From an uncultured Bacteroidales bacterium (GTDB lineage: Bacteria; Bacteroidota; Bacteroidia; Bacteroidales; Paludibacteraceae), in NCBI GenBank assembly GCA_946411385.1, contig CAMKDV010000005.1:124001-188000 (forward strand): a stretch of 64,000 nucleotides of DNA, in the 5' to 3' direction. The notes below the pieces were generated by a model. It had not been told where the DNA came from, did no database searches, and saw only the letters and a list, made by a program, of their open reading frames with translations. Both the position numbers and the translations under genes were made by a program. Shown here piece by piece: positions 30,985 to 39,324 of this stretch; position 1 is the stretch's first letter, and the number at the start of each line of letters is the position of its first letter.

Positions 30985-32862
30985 TTATTCGTAGTAATAC
31001 ACACGTTGCACACGGCGGGAAACGGAGGTAAGCACCTCGTAGGGGATAGTACCGAGCCGGTCGGAGAGTTCCTGCAGGGGCAAACGCTCGCCGAATACCT
31101 CGACGATATCGCCAATCTGGGCATCCGTGCCCGTAACATCAACCATAGCCTGGTCCATGCACACATTACCTACGACGGGACAGCGCTGCCCGCGCACGAT
31201 GACCTCACCGCCATAATTGGAGAAGCGCCGGTCGAAACCGTCGGCATAGCCGATAGGGATGACCGCAATCAGCCGGTCTTCGCTGAGCGTGGTATGGCGT
31301 CCGTAGCCGATAGTCTCACCCGCCTTGACGGTCTTGACGGAGAGGATGGTTGTTTGCAGCGAGCAGACGTTGCGCAGGCTGTTTCCGGCAAACGAGATGC
31401 CGTACATGCCGATACCCAGGCGGCACATGTCGAACTGGTAATCGGCAAAGCGCTCGATACCGGCAGAATTGCATATATGGCGCATAATCGGATAATCCAG
31501 CTGGCTTTGCAGCGCCTCGGCGCAACCGGTGAAATAGCTTATCTGCTGCAAGGTGAACGCATCGAACTGCGCTTCGTCGCTACCCGCCAGATGGCTGAAC
31601 ACGGAGCGCACTTTGACGGCACGGGTGCTATGCAGCCTTTGGGTGAGACGGATCATCTCCTCGCGGTAGAAGCCCAGCCGGTGCATGCCCGAATCGATCT
31701 TGATATGGATAGGTACGTCCTCCAGACCTTTCTCGGTAGCGGCAGTGATGACCTGCTCCAATGAGGCAAACGAATAGACGTTCGGCTCAAGGTTGTTCTC
31801 CAGAATAAGATTCATGGCCGCCACCTCGGGATCCATGATGATGATGGGCAGCGTGACGCCTGCTTTGCGCAGCTCGACACCTTCGTCCGCCACGGCGACA
31901 GCCAGATAGTCGGCTACCTTCGCCTGCTGCAGCGCTTTGCTTACCTCCACGCTGCCTGCTCCGTAGGCAAACGCCTTGACCATGCACGTCAGGCGCGTGG
32001 ACGGACGCAGCATCCGGCGAAAGGTGCGCACGTTATCCGTCAGGGCCGACAGGTTGACGCGCATGACGGTCTCGTGGGTCTGCCGCAGGATGCGCCGGCT
32101 GATTGTATCTTCATCGTACCCAAGCGCGCGCATGACGGCTGCGCAGGTGCGCACATTCTGATGCATAGGATCCTCTATCACCTTCGGGCAACGGGCGAAC
32201 AGCTGCATCTTCTCGGCTCGCTTGGCTTCCAGGTTGGGGAAGTTCTCGCCATGCTCCTCGCCGATGAAAGTTACGACGCCGATGGTAGGACGGATGATAG
32301 GTTCGAGCCGTGCCATCTCGCCGGGCATGGAGATGCCTGCCTCGAAGATGGCAAGATTGGTCTGATCGTTCATCTGCCATACGGAGAGCGGTACGCCTAT
32401 CTGCGAATTGTAGGACTTAGGCGAGCGGACGATGCAGTAATCATCCTTGAGCAGCTCGTAGAGCCACTCTTTGACGACGGTCTTGCCGTTGGAGCCTGTG
32501 ATGCCGATGACGGGCACATCGTAGAGCGAGCGCTTGTATGCCGCCAGACGCTGCAATGCAGCCAGCGTATCATCCACCACAAGAAAAGTGGCATCGGGCA
32601 TAGAAGCCTGCTCACCGGCAGCCGACAGACTGCTGACAGCGAACATGCGCACATCCCGGGCGTAAAGATCAGGGATATAGCGTGCGCCGTCGTTCTTGCA
32701 GGTACGCAGGGCAAAGAACAGCGTACCGGCAGCTTCGGGAGCCAGGGACGAACCTAACAACCGGCTATCGGTAAGCAGATAACGGACATCAAGAGAGGAG
32801 AGTAGGGCAGCCGAACCTCGGAGGTCGGCATGCATGGCTTGGATAACTTCGGACAGTTGCAT
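30985..32862 (-). CDS. alr: MurF-alanine racemase fusion with a shortened MurF part
   Basis: The start at 32862 (MQLSEVIQAMHADL) is chosen because a longer frame would run into the tRNA. Bacteroidetes fuse MurF (UDP-MurNAc-tripeptide:D-Ala-D-Ala ligase) to alanine racemase, usually over 800 residues; this is 625. The racemase part (about 265-625) looks complete: PLP lysine in CMVKAFAYGAG, GYGRHTTL, and CMDQAMVDVT. The MurF part keeps the N-domain and P-loop GITGSNGKT, but the sequence jumps from ...MQLFARCPKVIEDP to ...VRTCAAVMRALGYD and then from ISRRILRQ straight into the racemase start THETVMRVNL. The NDSYNSD region and the C-terminal ligase domain are missing. D-Ala supply is probably intact, but MurF activity is doubtful. 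Confidence 0.85.
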   Translation of the reverse strand: MQLSEVIQAMHADLRGSAALLSSLDVRYLLTDSRLLGSSLAPEAAGTLFFALRTCKNDGARYIPDLYARDVRMFAVSSLSAAGEQASMPDATFLVVDDTLAALQRLAAYKRSLYDVPVIGITGSNGKTVVKEWLYELLKDDYCIVRSPKSYNSQIGVPLSVWQMNDQTNLAIFEAGISMPGEMARLEPIIRPTIGVVTFIGEEHGENFPNLEAKRAEKMQLFARCPKVIEDPMHQNVRTCAAVMRALGYDEDTISRRILRQTHETVMRVNLSALTDNVRTFRRMLRPSTRLTCMVKAFAYGAGSVEVSKALQQAKVADYLAVAVADEGVELRKAGVTLPIIIMDPEVAAMNLILENNLEPNVYSFASLEQVITAATEKGLEDVPIHIKIDSGMHRLGFYREEMIRLTQRLHSTRAVKVRSVFSHLAGSDEAQFDAFTLQQISYFTGCAEALQSQLDYPIMRHICNSAGIERFADYQFDMCRLGIGMYGISFAGNSLRNVCSLQTTILSVKTVKAGETIGYGRHTTLSEDRLIAVIPIGYADGFDRRFSNYGGEVIVRGQRCPVVGNVCMDQAMVDVTGTDAQIGDIVEVFGERLPLQELSDRLGTIPYEVLTSVSRRVQRVYYYE

Positions 32863-32891
32863 GGCGATAAAATAGACCTTTAGCAATACTA

Positions 32892-32922
32892 AAGGCGGTG
32901 CGTCAGAACTGACACACCGCCT
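32892..32922 (-). terminator. Hairpin after tRNA-Arg
   Basis: Stem AAGGCGGTG/CACCGCCTT extended inward by GTCAG/CTGAC, lying 8 nt beyond the tRNA 3' end. On the minus strand it is followed only by TTTAG, so termination may be partial; it separates the tRNA from murF-alr. Confidence 0.55.
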
Positions 32923-32929
32923 TGTTTTG

Positions 32930-33003
32930 TGATCCATGCAGGATTCAAACCTGCAACCCCCACATCCGTAGTGTGGTACTCTATTCAGTTGAGCTAATGG
33001 ACC
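32930..33003 (-). tRNA. tRNA-Arg (anticodon ACG)
   Basis: Read on the minus strand: acceptor GGTCCAT pairs with ATGGATC, the D-arm is GCTC...GAGT, the anticodon stem is CCACA/TGTGG with loop CTACGGA (anticodon ACG), and the T-arm is GCAGG-TTTGAAT-CCTGC. The discriminator is A and CCA is not encoded. ACG is normally edited to ICG to read CGU, CGC and CGA. Confidence 0.93.
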
Positions 33004-33025
33004 CTCGCTTTCGCAAAAGCGGGTG

Positions 33026-33057
33026 CAAAGGTACAACATTTTTTTGAAATATGCAAA
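33026..33057 (-). promoter_or_regulatory. Promoter of tRNA-Arg
   Basis: Minus strand TTTG (33057-33054), 20 nt, TACCTTTG (33033-33026). The tRNA begins about 23 nt downstream, after a small CGCTTT/AAAGCG hairpin. Confidence 0.8.
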
Positions 33058-33134
33058 TTTTCGGGTGAAAATTGCAAGAGAAATGAACAAAATCGAATAT
33101 CTATATGACAAAATAAAGGGGTTTGAACGGAATA

Positions 33135-33166
33135 TTTGGAAATATGAGAAAATATTTGTATCTTTG
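33135..33166 (+). promoter_or_regulatory. Promoter of the NtrC-type regulator gene
   Basis: TTTG (33135-33138), 20 nt, TATCTTTG (33159-33166), 25 nt upstream of the ATG at 33191. Confidence 0.8.
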
Positions 33167-33190
33167 TAGCCGATTTAGAAAACCGACACG

Positions 33191-34402
33191 ATGACGACGC
33201 AAGAGTTACAAAATATCAAGTCCCGTTTTGGCATCATAGGCGGTTCGCCGCTGCTGGATAGGGCCATCGAGGTGGCAGCCCAGGTGGCAGTGACCGACCT
33301 GAGTGTGCTGGTGACGGGTGAGTCGGGCGTAGGCAAGGAGCATTTTCCGCAGATCATCCACGCCTGCTCGCCGCGCAAGCATGCCAAGTATTTTGCCGTG
33401 AACTGCGGTGCCATACCCGAAGGAACGATTGACAGCGAGCTGTTCGGCCATGTGAAGGGCGCCTATACGGACGCGCGTGCCGAGCGGAAAGGCTATTTTG
33501 AGGAAGCCAACGGCGGAACGCTGTTTCTGGACGAGGTAGGCGAGCTACCCCTGCCCACGCAGGCACGACTGCTGCGCGTGCTGGAGACAGGCGAGTTCAT
33601 CCGCATGGGTTCGTCGGAAGTGCAGAAGACATCCGTACGCGTGGTGGCAGCCACCAATCTGGACATGAAGCGCGCCATAGCTGAAGGGCGCTTCCGCGAG
33701 GACCTGTATTACCGCCTGAATGCCGTAGAAATACGCGTACCCGCGCTGCGCGAACGGAAAGATGATATACCCCTGCTGTTCCGCAAGTTCGTAGCCGACT
33801 TCACCGACCGCTACCGCATGCCGCGCATCCAGCTGACCGAGGAAGCGACACAGATGCTGAAGAGCTACTACTGGTACGGCAACGTGCGCCAGCTCAAGAA
33901 CGTAGCGGAGCAGATATGTATACTGGAACAGCGACGCGAGATCACGGCGGAAGCCTTGGAGCACTACCTGCCGCAGAACGAACAGGTACAGCAGCTTACT
34001 CTGTTCGGTCAGACCACGAGCCGCAACACCGGTGACCACTACATGAACGAGAGAGAACTGCTGTACAAAGTGCTGTTCGACATGAAAAAAGACATAGCCG
34101 AACTCAAGCAGCAGATGGCTGTAGCTACGAAAGGTGCGGCAGTAAGCATGCCGCCTGCAAACATCCGCCACGATGCGGAAGTGGTACAGGCACAAGAGGT
34201 GCTGGATGCCGAAGAAGTACGTGAGCCGGAGGTAGTGGTGAACGAACCGGTACACCATGAGCCGCAGACCGTAGGCAGCATGGAGGAAGAGATGATACGC
34301 AAAGCGCTGGAGCGCCATGACGGCAACCGCAAGGAAGCTGCCGCCGAACTGGGTATCAGCGAGCGGACGCTATACAGACGACTAAAAGAAGCCTCTTTAT
34401 AA
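33191..34402 (+). CDS. NtrC-family AAA+ regulator with Fis-type HTH
   Basis: A 403-residue protein without a receiver domain. The AAA+ core (about 15-240) has Walker A GESGVGKE, Walker B GGTLFLDEVGELP, and the arginine-finger region RFREDLYYRLN. The sigma-54 contact loop, GAFTGA in true activators, is GAYTDA here. A variable linker rich in Glu and Val (about 325-360) leads to a Fis-type helix-turn-helix RKEAAAELGISERTLYRRLKE. It is the first gene before lptE, an order I recall from other Bacteroidales. Classical sigma-54 activation is uncertain because of the altered loop. Confidence 0.85.
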   Translation: MTTQELQNIKSRFGIIGGSPLLDRAIEVAAQVAVTDLSVLVTGESGVGKEHFPQIIHACSPRKHAKYFAVNCGAIPEGTIDSELFGHVKGAYTDARAERKGYFEEANGGTLFLDEVGELPLPTQARLLRVLETGEFIRMGSSEVQKTSVRVVAATNLDMKRAIAEGRFREDLYYRLNAVEIRVPALRERKDDIPLLFRKFVADFTDRYRMPRIQLTEEATQMLKSYYWYGNVRQLKNVAEQICILEQRREITAEALEHYLPQNEQVQQLTLFGQTTSRNTGDHYMNERELLYKVLFDMKKDIAELKQQMAVATKGAAVSMPPANIRHDAEVVQAQEVLDAEEVREPEVVVNEPVHHEPQTVGSMEEEMIRKALERHDGNRKEAAAELGISERTLYRRLKEASL

Positions 34403-34417
34403 AACAAACCCGACAGC

Positions 34418-34954
34418 ATGATGAGAGGTATACGGACAAGCATAAGCAGGGTAGTGGGGATAGCAGTAATCCTTGCGACGATGGCAATACTGCCGTCGTG
34501 CCTGATAACGTACCGCTTCAACGGTGCGAGCATCGATTATACGAAGACGCAATCCATCTCGATAGCCGACTTCCCCAACAATGCCGCGCTGGTCAATCCG
34601 AACCTGTCGACCAACCTGAGTGAAGGTATACGCGACATCTATTCTCGCCAGACCAGGTTGCAAGTGCTGCGCAAAGGCGGCGATCTGGAGCTGGAAGGTG
34701 AGATAACCGACTACGCCCTGACGCCTATGGCCATATCGGCAGACAACCTGTCGGCAGAAACCAAACTGACGGTAACCGTGAAAGTACGGTTCACCAACAA
34801 CAAGAGTCCCGAAGAGAGTTTTGAGAAGACCTACTCAGCCTATCAGACCTTCGATTCGTCACAACTGCTGAGCGATGTGCAGGACGAACTATGCTCGCAG
34901 ATGATCACCGAGATTGCCGAGAGCATTTATAACGATACCGTGGCAAAGTGGTAA
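34418..34954 (+). CDS. lptE: LPS assembly lipoprotein LptE
   Basis: A 178-residue outer-membrane lipoprotein with lipobox LPSC (Cys about 28). It is followed by the family start ITYRFNGASIDYTKTQSISI and the features NLSEGIRDIYSRQTRL and LELEGEITDY. LptE plugs and assists the LptD translocon that places lipopolysaccharide in the outer leaflet. It lies 15 nt after the regulator gene and upstream of secG, as often in Bacteroidetes. A second start 3 nt later is equally possible. Confidence 0.85.
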   Translation: MMRGIRTSISRVVGIAVILATMAILPSCLITYRFNGASIDYTKTQSISIADFPNNAALVNPNLSTNLSEGIRDIYSRQTRLQVLRKGGDLELEGEITDYALTPMAISADNLSAETKLTVTVKVRFTNNKSPEESFEKTYSAYQTFDSSQLLSDVQDELCSQMITEIAESIYNDTVAKW

Positions 34955-35011
34955 GCAAAGGCATAAAAAAGAGGCACAAACGAAACAATTTTGCAGAAAA
35001 ATGCAAAATAA

Positions 35012-35043
35012 TTTGGAAATATCAGAAAAAAGTTGTATCTTTG
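35012..35043 (+). promoter_or_regulatory. Promoter of secG
   Basis: TTTG (35012-35015), 20 nt, TATCTTTG (35036-35043). The leader to the secG ATG is about 90 nt. Confidence 0.8.
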
Positions 35044-35136
35044 TAGGCTTTTTATGCGGCAACGGGTAAAACCGGTGTTCGGTATGCCTCAAAAAGCGCG
35101 CAGAAAGCGAGATAACGAAAATAAAATTATAAGAAT

Positions 35137-35466
35137 ATGTATACATTATTTATCACACTGATTATTATTGCATCCATCCTGCTGGTATTGCTGGTATTGA
35201 TCCAGAACAGCAAAGGTGGAGGTTTGGCAGCTGATTTTGCAGGAGGCAACCAGGTGATGGGTGCTCCGAAGACCGCCGATTTTCTTGAGAAAACCACTTG
35301 GACGCTGGTGGGCATCATCGCCTTCCTGAGCATCCTGGCCGTAGGCGTACATAAGAGCCAGCAGCGCAACGCCCTGCACGAGGGTGAGAGCGCCATTGCC
35401 AATCAGGTACAGGACGCTGCTTCCGAGCAGCAGGCTGCTACCGCTACTCCTGATTTTGGCGAATAA
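35137..35466 (+). CDS. secG: Protein translocase subunit SecG
   Basis: A 109-residue inner-membrane protein with two membrane helices (about 2-22 and 53-73) separated by the SecG cytoplasmic loop (LIQNSKGGGLAADFAGGNQVMG). It helps SecYEG-mediated export. The C-terminal tail, rich in Ala, Glu and Gln, is longer than in E. coli. It has its own promoter and a strong terminator. Confidence 0.92.
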   Translation: MYTLFITLIIIASILLVLLVLIQNSKGGGLAADFAGGNQVMGAPKTADFLEKTTWTLVGIIAFLSILAVGVHKSQQRNALHEGESAIANQVQDAASEQQAATATPDFGE

Positions 35467-35517
35467 GCCGTAACGCGCCAACCTATCGTCTGCACAACGC
35501 AGACAGGCATAAGAGAA

Positions 35518-35547
35518 GAGGTCACCCAATCGGTGACCTCCTCTTTT
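35518..35547. terminator. Bidirectional terminator between secG and recQ
   Basis: Perfect 9-bp stem GAGGTCACC/GGTGACCTC with a 5-nt loop. It is followed by CTCTTTT on the plus strand and by TTCTCTT on the minus strand, and serves the convergent secG and recQ genes. Confidence 0.8.
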
Positions 35548-35579
35548 GGATACAGACTATCCGATGCAAACGGACAGGA

Positions 35580-37778
35580 TTAGTTGCCCAGGTCGCTATG
35601 GAACTGGATGCGGACGAGACGCACTTCGACTTCGGTATAGTAATCCTCGCCCAGCTCCTCCATGGCTTTCTTGATATTGTCGGACTCGGCATGTTTGAAA
35701 TAGTCGTAGATCTCCTCGACAGCATCGGGGTCGATCACCTCCTCAAGGAAGTAACGGATATTGAGCTTGGTACCGGAATAGACGATCGCCTCGACCTCTT
35801 TGATCAGTTCCTCGATAGACATGCCGAAGCGGATGGCAAGATCGTCAAGCGCCACTCGGCGGTCGATAGCCTCGATGATAGCCACTTTGTGGGCAGACTT
35901 ATGCGCCACGGTCTTGACGCGCAGGTCTTCGGGACGGATGATCTCGTTCTCCTCGACATACTCCTTGATGACCTTGAGGAACTCTGCGCCATATCGTTTG
36001 GCTTTACCTGCACCTACGCCCGGGATGTTCTGCAACTCTTCCACGGTGATGGGGTAGAAGGTAGCCATGGCCTCGAGGCTGGGGTCCTGGAAGATGACGT
36101 AGGGCGGTACCTCGTGGATCTTGGCCATCTTCTTGCGCAGATCTTTGAGGATGCTGAACAGCTCGTCGTCGGCGGCCGAAGAGCCGATCATGTGCTGCTG
36201 CATATTCTCTTCGGCATCTTCGCTCGTTACCTCGATAGGAATCTCGAACTTGGAGGGCTTGCGCAGGAACTTCTTGCCTTGCGGGGTGATATGTACGCTG
36301 CCGTAGGTGTTGGCATCCTTCTGGAGGAAGCCGTGCAGCAGCGCTTCTTTCATGATGGCTTGCAGCAGTGACTCTTCCTCATCGGAGGCGATGCCGAAGT
36401 TCTCGAGCTTGTTATGCTCGAAGCTGAGCACGTCGGGCGTATCGTTGCCGTGAAGGATATCGATGATATGTTCGGGTTTGAAGCGCTCGTTGCAGTCCTG
36501 GACGGTTTCGATCATCAATCCGAGCAGCTCGGTAGCATCGTACTGGCGGAAGACTTTGTTGCAATTGTCGCAGCATCCGCAGTTCTCCTCGGTATATCGC
36601 TCGCCGAAATAGTGCAGGAGCAAGCGTCGGCGGCAGGTGGAAGCCTCCATGTACTGTTGTGTTTCCGCCAGCAGCTGGTTGGAAATCTCCGCTTCCTGCA
36701 TATTGTTCTCCTGCCTGCTCTTGTCCTGCTGGAAAGAGCGCAGGCGCTCGATATCCTTGGGCGAGTAGAAGCAGAGACATCGTCCTTCGCCGCCGTCACG
36801 TCCGGCACGGCCGGTCTCCTGATAGTAGCCTTCGAGCGACTTGGGCACATCATAATGGATGACAAAACGTACGTCGGGCTTGTCGATACCCATACCGAAA
36901 GCGATGGTGGCTACGATGACCTGACATTTCTCCATGAGGAAAGCATCCTGATTCTTGGAGCGCTCCTCGGTATCCATGCCGGCATGATAGGGCAGGGCAG
37001 AGATATTATTCACCTGCAGGATCTGCGCCATCGATTCCACTTCCTTACGCGCCATACAATATACTATACCGGACTTGCCGTCCATCTGCTTGATGAAGCG
37101 GACCAGATCCTTGTTGACATCCTCGGTCTTGGGTCGTACCTCGTAATAGAGGTTGGGCCGATTGAAGGATGACTTGAAGATCGTGGCATCGGTGATGACA
37201 AGGTTCTTCTGGATATCCTGCTGCACTTTGGGCGTAGCGGTAGCGGTGAGGGCGATGATAGGCGCCGCGCCGATCTTCTCGATAAGCGGACGGATATTGC
37301 GGTACTCAGGCCGGAAATCATGTCCCCACTCGGAGATACAATGCGCCTCGTCGATGGCATAGAAGCTGACTTTGACGCCTTGTAGGAGCTCGACATTCTC
37401 GGACTTCTGCAATCCTTCGGGCGCCATATAGAGCAGCTTGGTCTTGCCGGCGATGATATCGTCGTGCACGGCATGGATCTCCGGACGGGAGAGTGAGGAG
37501 TTGATGAAATGGGCAATGCTATCCTCGTCGTAATAGCTGCGCATGGCATCCACCTGATTCTTCATCAGGGCTATCAGCGGCGAGATAACAATGGCAACGC
37601 CGTCCATCAGCAACGCCGGCAACTGGTAGCAAAGACTCTTGCCGCCACCGGTAGGCATCAGGACGAACGTGTTCTTTCCATCCATCACATTATTGATGAT
37701 GGCTTCCTGGTTTCCTTTGAAGTTGTCAAACCCAAAATTGTGCTGCAATGCAGCGATCAATTGCTCGTGTCTAGTCAT
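35580..37778 (-). CDS. recQ: ATP-dependent DNA helicase RecQ
   Basis: About 732 residues; the start at 37778 (MTRHEQLIAALQ) is chosen because the upstream frame crosses the promoter. The order is a DEAD-like helicase core with Walker A MPTGGGKSLCYQLPAL and DEAH box (YAIDEAHCISEWGHDFRPEY), the second RecA-like domain (HAGMD, GRAGRDG), a zinc-binding cysteine cluster (CGCCDNCNK), a winged-helix RQC domain and an HRDC domain. The long C-terminal tail (about 620-732) is typical of Bacteroidetes RecQ. Role in recombination and fork repair. Confidence 0.93.
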   Translation of the reverse strand: MTRHEQLIAALQHNFGFDNFKGNQEAIINNVMDGKNTFVLMPTGGGKSLCYQLPALLMDGVAIVISPLIALMKNQVDAMRSYYDEDSIAHFINSSLSRPEIHAVHDDIIAGKTKLLYMAPEGLQKSENVELLQGVKVSFYAIDEAHCISEWGHDFRPEYRNIRPLIEKIGAAPIIALTATATPKVQQDIQKNLVITDATIFKSSFNRPNLYYEVRPKTEDVNKDLVRFIKQMDGKSGIVYCMARKEVESMAQILQVNNISALPYHAGMDTEERSKNQDAFLMEKCQVIVATIAFGMGIDKPDVRFVIHYDVPKSLEGYYQETGRAGRDGGEGRCLCFYSPKDIERLRSFQQDKSRQENNMQEAEISNQLLAETQQYMEASTCRRRLLLHYFGERYTEENCGCCDNCNKVFRQYDATELLGLMIETVQDCNERFKPEHIIDILHGNDTPDVLSFEHNKLENFGIASDEEESLLQAIMKEALLHGFLQKDANTYGSVHITPQGKKFLRKPSKFEIPIEVTSEDAEENMQQHMIGSSAADDELFSILKDLRKKMAKIHEVPPYVIFQDPSLEAMATFYPITVEELQNIPGVGAGKAKRYGAEFLKVIKEYVEENEIIRPEDLRVKTVAHKSAHKVAIIEAIDRRVALDDLAIRFGMSIEELIKEVEAIVYSGTKLNIRYFLEEVIDPDAVEEIYDYFKHAESDNIKKAMEELGEDYYTEVEVRLVRIQFHSDLGN

Positions 37779-37797
37779 GCGATTTCGAAAATTTAGG

Positions 37798-37829
37798 CAA
37801 ATATACAAAAAAGTTTCTATATCTGCAAA
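37798..37829 (-). promoter_or_regulatory. Promoter of recQ
   Basis: Minus strand TTTG (37829-37826), 20 nt, TATATTTG (37805-37798), 20 nt before the ATG at 37778. Confidence 0.8.
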
Positions 37830-37845
37830 TTTTTTCGGCAAAATA

Positions 37846-37877
37846 TTTGCAAATTCCAAAAAAAAATTGTAACTTTG
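37846..37877 (+). promoter_or_regulatory. Promoter of the glucan utilisation locus
   Basis: TTTG (37846-37849), 20 nt, TAACTTTG (37870-37877). It is divergent from the recQ promoter with only 16 bp between the elements. The leader to the transporter ATG is about 70 nt, long enough for a regulator site. Confidence 0.75.
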
Positions 37878-37951
37878 CAGCCGGTTTGTAAAGTCAGGGT
37901 ATATTTTGCCCTAATAAACTTGAAGATGTAACAATAAAATAGTGCTATACT

Positions 37952-39295
37952 ATGGCCAACACGAATCGCTCAATCGGGCAACTATTTAATTTGAGTTTCG
38001 GATTCTTCGGCGTACAGATTGCTTACGCGCTGCAGTCCGCCAACATCTCGCGTATTTTTGCCACATTAGGTGCTGACCCTCATCAGTTGAGTTTCTTCTG
38101 GGTGCTACCTCCGTTGATGGGTATGATCGTCCAGCCGCTGATAGGCAAGTATTCGGACAAGACGTGGACCCGTCTGGGCCGGCGCAAACCTTACTTGCTG
38201 GTAGGTGCGCTGATAGCCGTGGCGGTGATGATATTGCTGCCAAATGCGGGTGACTTCACGTTCTCGCAAGGCTTGTTTCTGGGTTTGAATGCCGCGATGT
38301 GGTTCGGATTGTTCAGCCTCATGTTCCTGGATACGAGTATCAATATAGCCATGCAGCCGTTCAAGATGATGGTAGGCGACATGGTGAACGAGGAGCAGAA
38401 GGGTACGGCCTACGCCATCCAGTCGGCGTTGTGCAACGCCGGATCGGTAGTGGGGTACGTATTCCCGTACTTCTTTGCCTGGATAGGCATCAGCAACCTG
38501 GCTCCGGAGGGCGTGATACCTGATAGCGTGAAATGGTCGTTCTATATCGGCGCCGCCATCCTTATCGCGTGCGTACTATATACATTCTTTGCAGTGAAGG
38601 AGATGCCTCCGAAGGAGTATGCAGAGTTCCATGGTATCGACCCGAAGGCAGAGAAGGAAGAAAGCGATCCGGGCTTCATCCATCTGCTGGCTGAGGCTCC
38701 GTCGACCTTCTGGACGGTAGGTCTGGTACAGTTCTTCTGCTGGAGTGCGTTCCTATTCATGTGGACCTATTCTAACGGCGCGATAGCAGCGCAATGCTTC
38801 GGTTGGGACGGCTTGTCGACGGCTGTGGCTGAATTCCAGGACGCAGGTGACTGGGTAGGTATCGTATTCATGGTACAGGCAGTAGGTTCGCTGGTGTGGG
38901 CGCTGGTGCTCTCGCCGCTGGAGAAATGGGTAGGCAACAAGGGTGCGTACGCCATCTCGCTGGCAGTAGGTGCAGCAGGCTTCATATCGACGATGTTCGT
39001 GACGAACCAGTACGTGCTGTTCATGTCGTACGGTCTGATCGGTGCGGCTTGGGCTGCCATGCTGGCGCTGCCGTTCACGATCTTCACCAACTCGCTGAAG
39101 GGTGAGAACATGGGCTACTATCTGGGCCTGTTCAACTGCACGATCTGCCTGCCGCAGATATGCGCTGCGCTGATAGGCGGACTGATACTGAAGACCTTCT
39201 GCGGCGGTGAGCAGGTAGGTATGCTGGTAGTGGCAGGCGTGCTGCTGCTATGCGGAGCATTTGCGGTATTCCTGATCCGCGAGAAAGATGAGTAA
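37952..39295 (+). CDS. MFS transporter, SLC45/maltose-type sugar porter
   Basis: A 447-residue, 12-helix inner-membrane transporter. The start (LFNLSFGFFGVQIAYALQSANISRIF) and the loop DKTWTRLGRRKPYLLVGAL match the SLC45/GPH-like disaccharide:proton symporters. First gene of a locus with SusC, SusD and an alpha-amylase, so it probably imports maltose or malto-oligosaccharides made in the periplasm. Substrate inferred from context. Confidence 0.82.
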   Translation: MANTNRSIGQLFNLSFGFFGVQIAYALQSANISRIFATLGADPHQLSFFWVLPPLMGMIVQPLIGKYSDKTWTRLGRRKPYLLVGALIAVAVMILLPNAGDFTFSQGLFLGLNAAMWFGLFSLMFLDTSINIAMQPFKMMVGDMVNEEQKGTAYAIQSALCNAGSVVGYVFPYFFAWIGISNLAPEGVIPDSVKWSFYIGAAILIACVLYTFFAVKEMPPKEYAEFHGIDPKAEKEESDPGFIHLLAEAPSTFWTVGLVQFFCWSAFLFMWTYSNGAIAAQCFGWDGLSTAVAEFQDAGDWVGIVFMVQAVGSLVWALVLSPLEKWVGNKGAYAISLAVGAAGFISTMFVTNQYVLFMSYGLIGAAWAAMLALPFTIFTNSLKGENMGYYLGLFNCTICLPQICAALIGGLILKTFCGGEQVGMLVVAGVLLLCGAFAVFLIREKDE

Positions 39296-39324
39296 ATAAA
39301 TAAAAAAAATACTAATCAAACATT

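Noticed and set aside
32863..33111. N-terminal extension of the MurF-racemase protein
   Set aside because: The extra codons run through the tRNA-Arg gene and its promoter; the ATG at 32862 is the sensible start.
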